Below, piece by piece: positions 14,140 through 20,595 of a stretch of DNA of 20,595 nucleotides. The number at the start of each line of letters is the position of its first letter. Position 1 is the stretch's first letter. Under the pieces are notes generated by a model. The model saw nothing but the letters and a program-made list of their open reading frames with translations, did no database searches and was not told the DNA's origin. Origin of the DNA: Clostridiaceae bacterium. GTDB lineage: Bacteria; Bacillota; Clostridia; Oscillospirales; Acutalibacteraceae. The position numbers and the translations under genes are program-made. The stretch lies in assembly GCA_016292455.1 (NCBI GenBank), contig JAEDIL010000021.1:1-20595 (forward strand). The letters are read 5' to 3'.

Positions 14140-15051
14140 ATGAATCTGATTACTGAATGTACAAGCAAAACGGTGCTTGACTATGAAAAAAGCAAGAGCC
14201 TTGTTGAAGAACTCGCACGGCGGTATCCCTTTCTTTCCGCAGACGTAATCGGTCGCAGCGGCACCGGCAGGGCAATTTTTGCGCTCTCGCTCGGAAACAA
14301 AAAGAACCGCGTTCTGCTCGCGGGAACTTTCCACGGCTGTGAATGGCTGACAGCCCTTGTTCTCTTTCGTTTTTGCGAAAGGCTTTGCCGGAGCCTTGAC
14401 CAAAGAAGCGAGCTTTGCTCAGTCAACATTTCAAGAGCGTTTTCTCAGCTCGGTGTAATGATTGTTCCCTGCGTAAATCCCGACGGCGTTGAAATTGCCG
14501 TTCACGGCGCAGACGGCGCAGGCTCGGCAAAAAGGTTTGTTGAATCGCTCGGCTGCGGGGATTATTCAAGGTGGAACGCAAACGCGGCAGGCGTTGACAT
14601 CAATCACAATTTCAATGCAGGCTGGGAAACGCTGAGAAAAATGGAGGAAGAAAGCGGAATAACCGGGCCGGCGCCGCGCCGCTTCGGCGGTTACAGAGCC
14701 GAAAGCGAAGCGGAAACAAAAACAATAACGCGCCTTTGCCGTATGCTGCCGTTCCGCCAGGCAATGGCTCTGCACTCTCAGGGCGAAGAGCTTTTCTGGT
14801 GCTACGGAGACGACACGCCGGCACAGGCGCACATGATGGCAAAAATTCTTGCGGACTCCTGTTCATACCGCCTCGTTGAAAACGATGGACTTGCGTCGCA
14901 CGGCGGTTTCAAGGATTGGTTTATCAGCGAGTTTTTCCGCCCCGCATTCACAATGGAAATCGGCAAAGGAGAAAACCCGTTGCCGATTGCTCAGTTTGAG
15001 AATATCTACAACCGCATTGAAGAAGCGCTCACAATTTTCACTCTGATGTAA
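14140..15051 (+). CDS. M14-family zinc carboxypeptidase (gamma-D-glutamyl-peptidase type)
   Basis: This 303-residue protein has the M14 metallopeptidase motifs. Zinc ligands are His65 and Glu68 in GTFHGCEW and His212 in MALHSQGE, with the catalytic Glu273 in FTMEIGKGENPLP. The segment IVPCVNPDGVEIA and RWNANAAGVDINHNFNAGW (substrate-binding region) closely resemble gamma-D-glutamyl-diaminopimelate peptidases and MpaA-like enzymes that trim murein peptides. No signal peptide is seen, so a cytoplasmic muropeptide-recycling role is the best inference. I chose ATG 14140 rather than the upstream in-frame TTG (14119) because AAAGGA lies at the right distance before the ATG and the extra seven residues add nothing family-like. 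It converges on proC with only two bases between the stops. Confidence 0.9.
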   Translation: MNLITECTSKTVLDYEKSKSLVEELARRYPFLSADVIGRSGTGRAIFALSLGNKKNRVLLAGTFHGCEWLTALVLFRFCERLCRSLDQRSELCSVNISRAFSQLGVMIVPCVNPDGVEIAVHGADGAGSAKRFVESLGCGDYSRWNANAAGVDINHNFNAGWETLRKMEEESGITGPAPRRFGGYRAESEAETKTITRLCRMLPFRQAMALHSQGEELFWCYGDDTPAQAHMMAKILADSCSYRLVENDGLASHGGFKDWFISEFFRPAFTMEIGKGENPLPIAQFENIYNRIEEALTIFTLM

Positions 15052-15053
15052 TT

Positions 15054-15848
15054 TTAAAGCAATTTGTCCTTTTCAACGGCAGCCTGAACAGCCCGGGCAA
15101 CGGCAGCTTCAAAACCGTTTTCGCGCAGTGAAAGCACACCCTCAATTGTTGTTCCGCCCGGTGAGCAGACCTTGTCGGCAAGCTCCATCGGGTGTTCTTT
15201 TGATTCAAGAATCATCTTTGCCGAGCCGAGAACAGCCTGGGCGCAGATTTCAAGCGCCTGTTTTTTCGACATGCCGTTTTTGACAGCCGCTCTTGCAAGC
15301 GAATCAATGAACATATATGCAAACGCAGGCGACGAACCGCCTATAACACCGAAAAGCGGAAAATGCTTTTCGGGCAGAGATACCGCCGTTCCGAAGCTTT
15401 TGCACATTTTTTCAGCAAAAGCAAGGTCTTTTTCGGTTGCGTTTTTGTTGCCGCAAAAGGCGCTGACAGCCTCGCCAACCGCCGCATTGATGTTCGGCAT
15501 CACGCGGACAAGCCTGACCGCACCGGAAAGGTACTCTTCAAAAAATGAAAGCGGCTTTCCGGCAGCAATTGAAACAACAAGCGGCCGGTATTCAAGAACA
15601 GCTTCTTTCAGCTGCGGCAGAACTTCCGGCAAAACATTCGGTTTGACCGAAAGCACAACATTTTCGCAATTTTCAGCAACTTCCACGGCGCTTGAAAGCA
15701 CTCTGACGCCGAGCTTTGCGGAAAGTGCAGTGCTTTTTTCGCTGTCGGTGTCAAAAACGGCAATCTCGCCGCCGGCTAGTGTCCCTGACGAAACAAGACC
15801 GCTTATCATGGCTGTTGCCATGTTTCCGGCTCCGATAAAACCTGTCAT
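15054..15848 (-). CDS. proC: Pyrroline-5-carboxylate reductase
   Basis: This 264-residue enzyme of proline synthesis reduces 1-pyrroline-5-carboxylate to L-proline with NAD(P)H. The Rossmann motif TGFIGAGNMATAM opens the protein. Further landmarks are VVLSVKPNVLPEVL, RVMPNINAAVGEAVSAF, the GVIGGSSPAFAYMFIDSLA segment and the C-terminal signature CSPGGTTIEGVLSL, which closes the active site. Length is standard. Its ATG lies two bases after the mscL stop, so the pair is an operon driven by the promoter upstream of mscL. The ribosome binding site overlaps the end of mscL and is weak. Its 3' end faces the M14 gene with no terminator between. Confidence 0.97.
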   Translation of the reverse strand: MTGFIGAGNMATAMISGLVSSGTLAGGEIAVFDTDSEKSTALSAKLGVRVLSSAVEVAENCENVVLSVKPNVLPEVLPQLKEAVLEYRPLVVSIAAGKPLSFFEEYLSGAVRLVRVMPNINAAVGEAVSAFCGNKNATEKDLAFAEKMCKSFGTAVSLPEKHFPLFGVIGGSSPAFAYMFIDSLARAAVKNGMSKKQALEICAQAVLGSAKMILESKEHPMELADKVCSPGGTTIEGVLSLRENGFEAAVARAVQAAVEKDKLL

Positions 15849-15850
15849 TC

Positions 15851-16357
15851 TTACTCAGCTTCTTTCTCTTCGGTTTCTTCCTCTTCTTCGGGGAGCTCTG
15901 AGGTGCAATGGGGGCATCTTACAGCTTCAATGCTGATTTCGCTCCGGCAGAACGGGCACTTCTTTGTGGTCGGTGCAGCCGGTGCTTCTTCTTTCCTGCC
16001 GAGGTCTGCGAGTTTGTTGAGACCCTTGACGAGGAGGAAAATGACAAATGCCATAATCAGGAAGTTGAGAACCGCAGTGATGAACGAGCCGTAATTGAGC
16101 GTTGCAAAGCCGGCATTTTTCGCGGCCTCAACGGTCGGGAATGTTTCGTCTGTTACAGCGAGAACGATGAACTTGTCGGCAAAATTGACGCCTTTGGTTA
16201 TAAGAGAAATAACCGGGGAGATAATATCGTTGACAAGCGAATTGACGATTGCCTGGAAAGCGCCGCCGATGATAACGCCGACTGCAAGATCCACAACACT
16301 GCCGCGCATGATGAATTTTTTAAACTCGGCTACAAAGCCTTTTCCTTTTTCTTTCAT
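15851..16357 (-). CDS. mscL: Large-conductance mechanosensitive channel with C-terminal zinc ribbon
   Basis: This 168-residue protein matches MscL, a pentameric inner-membrane channel that opens under osmotic downshock. FKKFIMRGSVVDLAVGVIIGGAF (about 12-34) is the N-terminal helix and TM1, with DIISPVISL following. An extracytoplasmic loop and TM2 (FITAVLNFLIMAFVIFLLVKGLNKL) come next. Unlike standard MscL, which ends in a simple helical bundle, this one continues after an Ala-Pro linker into CPFCRSEISIEAVRCPHC, a four-cysteine zinc ribbon, then a Glu-rich end. The ATG is preceded by AAGGAG and by a good promoter (16391-16419). It is co-transcribed with proC. Confidence 0.96.
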   Translation of the reverse strand: MKEKGKGFVAEFKKFIMRGSVVDLAVGVIIGGAFQAIVNSLVNDIISPVISLITKGVNFADKFIVLAVTDETFPTVEAAKNAGFATLNYGSFITAVLNFLIMAFVIFLLVKGLNKLADLGRKEEAPAAPTTKKCPFCRSEISIEAVRCPHCTSELPEEEEETEEKEAE

Positions 16358-16390
16358 TTCTTTTACACTCCTTACACCTTATCGCCTTAC

Positions 16391-16419
16391 ATCATACCAT
16401 ATACTGCCGAAAATTTCAA
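16391..16419 (-). promoter_or_regulatory. Sigma-A promoter for mscL-proC
   Basis: On the minus strand TTGAAA (-35, 16414-16419), a 17-base spacer and TATGAT (-10, 16391-16396) lie upstream of mscL; the -10 box ends about 33 bases before the ATG. Both hexamers are one base from consensus. Confidence 0.7.
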
Positions 16420-16453
16420 CAGCTGCAACACATACAAAAATCAGAAACCGCTG

Positions 16454-17323
16454 TCACACTCCCGTCAGATCAAAATCGGGAATAAAGCTCTTTTCAGCCG
16501 AAGAGAGCTCCTGCAAAAATACATTTTCAAAGCCGAGCTCTTCAAGATATGAAACAACCTTTTCATATTCGCGCGGCGTGATTTTCCGGTTCAGCTCCGG
16601 AAGGCTTTCGAGGTTTCCGCAGGGCGTATACTGCGCCATAAGGCTGATATAGGTTTTTGTTCCGAGGTTTTCCTTAATCCAGTCAAAAATGAGCTTTGAG
16701 CGGTTTGTGTTTTTCGGAAGAACAAGGTGGCGGATGATAAGTCCCTTTTTCATCAGTCCGCCTTCAAAAACATCGTCCGGCTGCTGACGGCGCATTTCGA
16801 GAATTGCCGCAGAAGCGTTTTCAAAGTAATCCGGCGCGAGAGAATACCTGCCGGCTCTTTCGCTGCATATATATTTCAGATCGGGCAGATATACATCAAC
16901 GAGACCTTCAAGCATTCTGAGGGTCTGCTTTTTTTCATAGCCGCCGCAGTTATACACCACGGGGACGGGGGAATGGTAGCTTTCAAGCACCTGCGCAAGC
17001 TGTTCGGCATAATGTGACGGGGTGACAAGATTCAGATTGTGCGCGCCCTCCTCAATAAGGCGGTCGAAAATTTCTTTCAGCTGCTCATCGGAGATTTCTT
17101 TTCCGATTTTTGCCCGGCTTATGTCAAAATTCTGGCAGAAAGCACAGCGAAGATTGCAGCCGCAGAAAAAAACTGCGCCGGAGCCACGCGTTCCGCTGAT
17201 TACCGGCTCTTCCCAGAAATGTCTGGCAGCCCTTGCAACAACGAACCTTTCACCGACACCGCAAAAGCCGTTTTTTTCACTTCTGTTCACTTTGCAGCTG
17301 CGCGGACAGGCATTGCAAACCAT
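16454..17323 (-). CDS. Radical SAM protein, PflX-like (pyruvate formate-lyase activase homologue)
   Basis: This 289-residue protein has the radical SAM iron-sulfur motif CNLRCAFC (Cys56, Cys60, Cys63) within FFCGCNLRCAFCQNFDIS. A second cysteine set lies at the N-terminus (VCNACPRSCKV with Cys3, 6, 10, and GFCGVG with Cys21), which may hold another metal centre. This arrangement and the LVTPSHYAEQL and VYNCGGYEKKQTLRMLEG segments match the PflX (COG1313) group, whose substrate is unknown. They are related to glycyl-radical activases. I chose ATG 17321-17323 over an in-frame start 14 codons earlier, because GGGGAG precedes it and the protein then begins at the conserved cysteine region. No glycyl-radical enzyme partner is in the window. 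It is divergent from coaX. Confidence 0.9.
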   Translation of the reverse strand: MVCNACPRSCKVNRSEKNGFCGVGERFVVARAARHFWEEPVISGTRGSGAVFFCGCNLRCAFCQNFDISRAKIGKEISDEQLKEIFDRLIEEGAHNLNLVTPSHYAEQLAQVLESYHSPVPVVYNCGGYEKKQTLRMLEGLVDVYLPDLKYICSERAGRYSLAPDYFENASAAILEMRRQQPDDVFEGGLMKKGLIIRHLVLPKNTNRSKLIFDWIKENLGTKTYISLMAQYTPCGNLESLPELNRKITPREYEKVVSYLEELGFENVFLQELSSAEKSFIPDFDLTGV

Positions 17324-17355
17324 TTTTTCGTCTCCCCTTTCTGAAAGTCCTCTGT

Positions 17356-17384
17356 ATTCTATCACATTAAATTGACTTTTTCCA
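17356..17384 (-). promoter_or_regulatory. Possible promoter for the radical SAM gene
   Basis: TAGAAT (17356-17361 on the minus strand) is preceded by TGA, giving an extended -10 (TGaTAGAAT) about 33 bases before the chosen ATG. The -35 region (TGGAAA, about 17379-17384) is poor. It would overlap the -35 box of the divergent coaX promoter. Confidence 0.4.
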
Positions 17385-17400
17385 CCACCCGTAATATAAT
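17372..17400 (+). promoter_or_regulatory. Strong sigma-A promoter for coaX
   Basis: TTGACT (-35, 17372-17377), a 17-base spacer and a perfect TATAAT (-10, 17395-17400) lie just upstream of the GGAGGTG site of coaX. This is the best promoter match in the window. Confidence 0.85.
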
Positions 17401-17431
17401 TGCAAAAAGATTTATTTTCGGAGGTGCTTTC

Positions 17432-18196
17432 ATGCTTCTTGCAATAGACATCGGCAACACAAACATCACCCTTGGCGCATACCGGAACGATTCTCTGCTC
17501 TTTGTTTCAAGAATGTATACAGCAAGGCACAAAACAAGCGATGAATTTGCCGCAAACCTGCTTGATATTTTCAGGCTCTATGAGGTTCAGGCAAGCGATT
17601 TTTCCGGTTCGGTAATCAGCTGCGTTGTTCCGGAAATTGAAAGCAGTATAACCCGCGCGGTCAGAATGATTATCGGGAAAGAGCCGGTAATTGTCGGCGA
17701 AAAACACCACGGCAGCTTTGAGGTTGACGTTCTCCCGGTTTCGGCAATCGGAGCAGACCTCATTACCGCTGCGGTTGCCGCAAAAGCAAAGTATCCTCTC
17801 CCCTGCCTTGTTGCCGACCTGGGAACTGCAACGAAAATCATCGCCGTTGACAAAAACGGAAAATTTGTCGGCTGCACAATTTCTCCCGGCGTCAAAATTT
17901 CTATGGACGCTCTTGCCGCGCGCGCGTCGCTCCTTCCGTCAGTCAGCTTCACAACTCCCGAAAAGGCGATCGGAACAAACACGGTTGAATGCATTCAGTC
18001 CGGCGTTGTTTTCGGAACGGCGTCAATGCTTGACGGACTGACAAAGCGCATAATAAACGAGCTTTCCTTCGGAAAAACGACAATTGTTGCCACCGGCGGT
18101 TACAGCCGTGGAATTATCCCTTGCTGCGAAACGGAAATAGTGTATGACGAAAACCTGATTCTTGACGGACTGAGGGAAATATTTTTTCATAAATAA
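17432..18196 (+). CDS. coaX: Type III pantothenate kinase
   Basis: This 254-residue enzyme phosphorylates pantothenate, the first step of coenzyme A synthesis, and belongs to the ASKHA fold. Motifs are AIDIGNTNITLG (4-15, phosphate loop with Asp6), SCVVPEIE (63-70), GADLITAAVAA (107-117), the catalytic-region ADLGTATKI (128-136), TISPGVKISMDAL (149-161) and ATGGYS (220-225). Most family members have DxGTATT or similar, so Lys135 is unusual. The ATG follows a GGAGGTG site at a proper distance; in-frame upstream sequence is untranslated leader containing the promoter. It reads alone on the plus strand, with a possible weak AT-rich hairpin after the stop. Confidence 0.95.
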   Translation: MLLAIDIGNTNITLGAYRNDSLLFVSRMYTARHKTSDEFAANLLDIFRLYEVQASDFSGSVISCVVPEIESSITRAVRMIIGKEPVIVGEKHHGSFEVDVLPVSAIGADLITAAVAAKAKYPLPCLVADLGTATKIIAVDKNGKFVGCTISPGVKISMDALAARASLLPSVSFTTPEKAIGTNTVECIQSGVVFGTASMLDGLTKRIINELSFGKTTIVATGGYSRGIIPCCETEIVYDENLILDGLREIFFHK

Positions 18197-18208
18197 GTAT
18201 CAGAATTA

Positions 18209-18237
18209 TTGATTTTTTCTGTTAATAATGTTATCAT
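18209..18237 (+). promoter_or_regulatory. Possible promoter and repeats upstream of secreted hydrolase
   Basis: TTGATT (18209-18214), a 17-base spacer and TATCAT (18232-18237) form a moderate promoter. The region also contains an AT-only inverted repeat, AATAATG/CATTATT (18224-18230, 18235-18241), that spans the -10 box, and two copies of GTTAATAAT (18221-18229 and 18252-18260) exactly 31 bases apart. These may be operator-like or just AT-rich sequence. Confidence 0.45.
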
Positions 18238-18277
18238 TATTTTAATATTATGTTAATAATTCAGGGAGGAAAAAACA

Positions 18278-19840
18278 ATGAAAAACTTCTTCAAAAAGTC
18301 GCTTTGCGTCTTTCTGACTGTACTTATGATTGCCGCAACATTTGTTCCGTTTGCCTTTGCGGGAAACGAGGAATATCCCATGGTTTATATTCGCGGCTAC
18401 GGAAACTCTATTTTCGACTCAAAAGGAAATGAAATCGACGCAAAGGATGTTGACAAGGATTACATTCTGAACGCAACAAAGGACGTTCTTAAAGAAATGC
18501 CCGCCAACCCGAACGGCGATTGGAGCAGATACTGCGACGCACTCTATAACTGCTTTGCACCCCTTTATGATGATGTCCGCTTCAACAAGGACGGTGAGCC
18601 CGTTGACGGCGGCGCCACATGGAAATACCGTCAGCTCAACTGGGTAATACACAAGACATCGAATTTTGCCGCGTACGACTATTGTTTCGATTATGACTGG
18701 CGTGTTGACCCCTATGAAACGGCAAAAGAGCTTGCTCTTTACATCGACAAGGTTCTTGCCGCAACCGGCAAAAAGAAAGTCACTCTTGTCGGCCGCTGCC
18801 TCGGCACATGCATTGCGGCCGCCTATCTTGAAATGACTGAAAATGTTGAAAATAAGGTTGCGAATGTAATTTTCAATATTCCCTCCGTCGGCGGCGTTGA
18901 ACTTTTCGGTGCTCTTTTCTCAGGCAACATTGTTCTTGACGATGTGGCACTTGACCGTTATCTTACCGAAAATTCAGATTCAAAACAGATTTTTGAAGAC
19001 CCTGCTCTTCAGTCCCTTCTTGTTGCCGCCGTTTCACTCGCAAGATACTGCAAAATTGTCGGCGTTGCAACCGGAGCAGTGACTGAAATTTACAAGAGAG
19101 TTTACAAGGATCTTGTTCCGCGCCTTGCTCTCACAAGCTATGGCTCTTTCCCCTCCTTCTGGAGTATGGTCGGAACTGAGTATTATGAAGAGGCAAAGGC
19201 GCTCTGCTTCGGCGGTCAGGAAGAAGAATATGCAAAAATGATTGAAAAAACTGACCATTTTTACAACAATGTAACAGTAAGACTCACCGAAATCATTAAG
19301 GATCTCACTGCCAAAGGAATCAACTTCTCATACATTGCGAAGTATAACACATCCATAATTCCCGTTTGCAAGGAATGCAATCTTCAAGCTGACGGCGTGA
19401 CGAGCCTTTCGGTCCTTTCCGGCGGTGCAACAAGCGCAGACATCGGCAAGGTTCTTTCTGCAAGCTATATTGAAGAAGCAAAGGCAAAAGGAACTGACAA
19501 ATACATTTCAGCCGACAAAATTGTTGACGCTTCAACCTGCCTTTTCCCGGACAGAACATGGTTTGTCAAGGACCTACCCCACGCAGAAACTCCGGACTAC
19601 CTTGACAGACTCACAGAACGGATTTCAAGAGGCAACGGAAATTACACCGTTTTCTCTGACAGTGCATATCCCCAGTATATGTCGAACGACCCTGAAACCG
19701 GCGCTATGACGCCGAGCGTCAGCCCGGAACCGACAAAGGCGCAAACCCCGAAAGACATTCTGAAAGCATTGTTCAACTTCCTCACTAAGCTGTTCAGGTT
19801 CCTCACTAAGCTCTCTTCAAAATCTGCCGCCAACAGCTGA
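18278..19840 (+). CDS. Secreted alpha/beta-hydrolase with GxCxG nucleophile elbow
   Basis: This 520-residue protein has a clear signal peptide (KNFFKK, hydrophobic core about 8-25, cut near AFA-GN at 28/29). The mature part begins YPMVYIRGYG, the position of the HGxG oxyanion region of lipases, continues with YDYDWRVDPYETAKELALYI as in LCAT/PGAP1-like lipases, then KKVTLVGRCLGTCIA (167-180). The elbow GxSxG is GRCLG, with Cys174 in place of Ser. Candidate acid and base residues are Asp425 (FPDRTW) and His435 (DLPHAE). A long insertion (about 205-400) probably forms the lid. The C-terminus, after a Pro/Thr linker (475-490), is an amphipathic repeat FNFLTKLFRFLTKL. Ribosome binding site is GGGAGG. 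Activity and substrate are unknown; acyl transfer or esterase action is inferred from the fold. Confidence 0.75.
   Translation: MKNFFKKSLCVFLTVLMIAATFVPFAFAGNEEYPMVYIRGYGNSIFDSKGNEIDAKDVDKDYILNATKDVLKEMPANPNGDWSRYCDALYNCFAPLYDDVRFNKDGEPVDGGATWKYRQLNWVIHKTSNFAAYDYCFDYDWRVDPYETAKELALYIDKVLAATGKKKVTLVGRCLGTCIAAAYLEMTENVENKVANVIFNIPSVGGVELFGALFSGNIVLDDVALDRYLTENSDSKQIFEDPALQSLLVAAVSLARYCKIVGVATGAVTEIYKRVYKDLVPRLALTSYGSFPSFWSMVGTEYYEEAKALCFGGQEEEYAKMIEKTDHFYNNVTVRLTEIIKDLTAKGINFSYIAKYNTSIIPVCKECNLQADGVTSLSVLSGGATSADIGKVLSASYIEEAKAKGTDKYISADKIVDASTCLFPDRTWFVKDLPHAETPDYLDRLTERISRGNGNYTVFSDSAYPQYMSNDPETGAMTPSVSPEPTKAQTPKDILKALFNFLTKLFRFLTKLSSKSAANS
19775..19815 (+). repeat. Short direct repeat encoding FLTKL units
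   Basis: The bases TTCCTCACTAAGCT occur twice 21 bases apart near the 3' end of the hydrolase gene, so the repeat unit is seven codons. It gives the peptide repeat FNFLTKL-FRFLTKL, an amphipathic helix that could bind membrane or pair with another helix. A recent in-frame duplication is likely. Confidence 0.6.
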
Positions 19841-19887
19841 AATCAGTTTTCACTTTCAGCGCAGATAACAAAAACAGAGTAAAATTT

Positions 19888-19929
19888 AAAGCTATAATTT
19901 GCAGACAAAAGCCTGCAGATTATAGCTTT
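19888..19929 (+). terminator. Intrinsic terminator after secreted hydrolase gene
   Basis: A 17-bp stem (19888-19904 with 19913-19929) is complete with one U-G wobble, has an 8-base loop and is followed by TTTCTTT. It lies about 47 bases after the hydrolase stop. The A-rich left flank would also give some U residues on the opposite strand. The 285-base gap between 19840 and 20126 otherwise holds only this and the pckG terminator; I see no gene. Confidence 0.88.
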
Positions 19930-20072
19930 TCTTTATGTCGGACATGATGTACTATTTGCTTTGTTTTCGTTTTCATCCACTCTTTCCGACAGCTTCGGTC
20001 TGCTTGGCTCAACGAAATTCGCTGAGGACGGGTATTTTCTGCCGCGCTAATGAGTGCCCGGCTTTTGCCGCG

Positions 20073-20112
20073 AAAAAAACGGGGTGTGCACCTAACATGC
20101 ACATCCCGTTTT
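20073..20112 (-). terminator. Intrinsic terminator after pckG
   Basis: Arms 20076-20090 and 20098-20112 form a 15-bp GC-rich stem with one mismatch on the minus strand and a 7-base loop, followed by seven T residues (minus strand, 20079-20073). It begins 13 bases after the PEP carboxykinase stop. Confidence 0.9.
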
Positions 20113-20125
20113 GTTATCGGAATAA

Positions 20126-20595
20126 TTATTCAGCGCAGTTCTTTTTGAGGGTTTCAAGCTCTGCTTTAAGCTCCTTGGGAAGCTTGTCGCCGAACTTTGA
20201 GTAGAATTCTTCAATTCCCTTTGCATCCTCAGCCCAGAGAGCCTTGTCAACGTCAAGAATTGATTTGAGCGAATCAATTGTAACTTCGCCTTCAAGACCT
20301 TCAAGGTTAATGTCTTCTGCATAGGGAAGATAACCGATAGCGGTCTCTTCTGCGCCGACCTCGCCGTCGCATCTCTTGAGAATCCATTCAAGAACACGAA
20401 GGTTGTCGCCGAAGCCCGGCCACATGAAATGACCTTCGTCGTCCTTACGGAACCAGTTGACGTTGAAGATTTTCGGTGCCTTTTCAGGATCAAGGGTTGC
20501 ACCGATGTCGATCCAATGCTGCCAGTAATCAGCCATATCATAGCCGCAGAACGGAAGCATTGCCATCGGGTCGCGGCGGACAACGCCTACTGCGC
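20126..20595 (-). CDS. pckG: GTP-dependent phosphoenolpyruvate carboxykinase, C-terminal part
   Basis: The frame is open to the window edge, so only the last 155 or so residues of a protein usually near 600 are present. The enzyme interconverts oxaloacetate plus GTP with phosphoenolpyruvate, CO2 and GDP, and in gut anaerobes often runs in the carboxylating direction. Diagnostic GTP-class motifs are GVVRRDPMAMLPFCGY at the truncated end, ADYWQHW, the nucleotide-binding KIFNVNWFRKDDEG and WPGFGDNLRVLEWI. The C-terminal helices end ELETLKKNCAE. Reading in this frame continues upstream of the first internal Met (20566) to the edge, which shows the true start lies outside. A strong terminator follows the stop. 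Confidence 0.96.
   Translation of the reverse strand, partial: AVGVVRRDPMAMLPFCGYDMADYWQHWIDIGATLDPEKAPKIFNVNWFRKDDEGHFMWPGFGDNLRVLEWILKRCDGEVGAEETAIGYLPYAEDINLEGLEGEVTIDSLKSILDVDKALWAEDAKGIEEFYSKFGDKLPKELKAELETLKKNCAE

Noticed and set aside
15172..15936. 254-codon open frame on the plus strand opposite proC
   Set aside because: The opposite strand is unmistakably proC; the plus-strand product is Ser/Ala-rich with no family features or ribosome binding site.
17324..17365. Longer N-terminus for the radical SAM protein starting 14 codons upstream
   Set aside because: The extra residues include the ribosome binding site of the downstream ATG and show no family resemblance.
17372..17431. Longer N-terminus for CoaX
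   Set aside because: The extension is encoded by the promoter itself; the downstream ATG has a strong GGAGGTG site and matches the family start.

Overview
The window looks like a chromosomal stretch from an uncultured gut-type Firmicute, probably class Clostridia (Oscillospiraceae/Ruminococcaceae-like). The reasons are the CpsB/BY-kinase style polysaccharide genes, the AGGAGG-type ribosome binding sites, frequent TTG starts, sigma-A type promoters with 17-18 bp spacers, type III pantothenate kinase and GTP-type PEP carboxykinase. TGA acts as a normal stop in several genes. No rRNA, tRNA, IS element, CRISPR array or phage gene was seen. The taxonomic guess rests on gene style only.

From right to left on the minus strand, about 244-11821 is a surface-polysaccharide (capsule/exopolysaccharide) region in two transcription units. 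The upstream unit has a clear promoter at 11855-11884. It holds an interrupted NTP_transf_5 nucleotidyltransferase, a soluble S26-type peptidase, a CapD/WbpM-type nucleotide-sugar dehydratase, an EpsG-like polymerase and an ABC exporter half-transporter. The downstream unit has its own promoter at 5324-5352. It holds a CpsB/YwqE-type PHP tyrosine phosphatase, a membrane-anchored protein with Ig-like domains, two tandem fused co-polymerase/BY-kinases and a small acidic protein of unknown function. The phosphatase and the kinases form the usual tyrosine phosphorylation switch for chain length and export. CapD supplies a modified UDP-sugar and EpsG probably polymerises. No glycosyltransferase is present, so the repeat unit must be assembled by genes elsewhere.

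From 11983 to 18196 lie mostly housekeeping genes: an orphan membrane protein, a nudix-maf operon with a terminator, a plus-strand M14 carboxypeptidase that nearly abuts convergent proC, an mscL-proC operon with its own promoter, and a PflX-like radical SAM gene divergent from coaX. From 18278 to the end are a secreted alpha/beta-hydrolase with Cys at the nucleophile position, its strong terminator, and the C-terminal quarter of a GTP-dependent PEP carboxykinase (minus strand) with its own terminator.

The points most worth checking are these. (1) The nucleotidyltransferase gene is broken by an in-frame TGA and a one-base frame slip at an A AAA AAG run, although its true end still overlaps the next gene by TTGA. 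(2) In the kinase pair, one copy has intact kinase motifs and a short Tyr tail, while the other has altered motifs and an extreme tail of 18 tyrosines. (3) The secreted hydrolase carries a GxCxG elbow.
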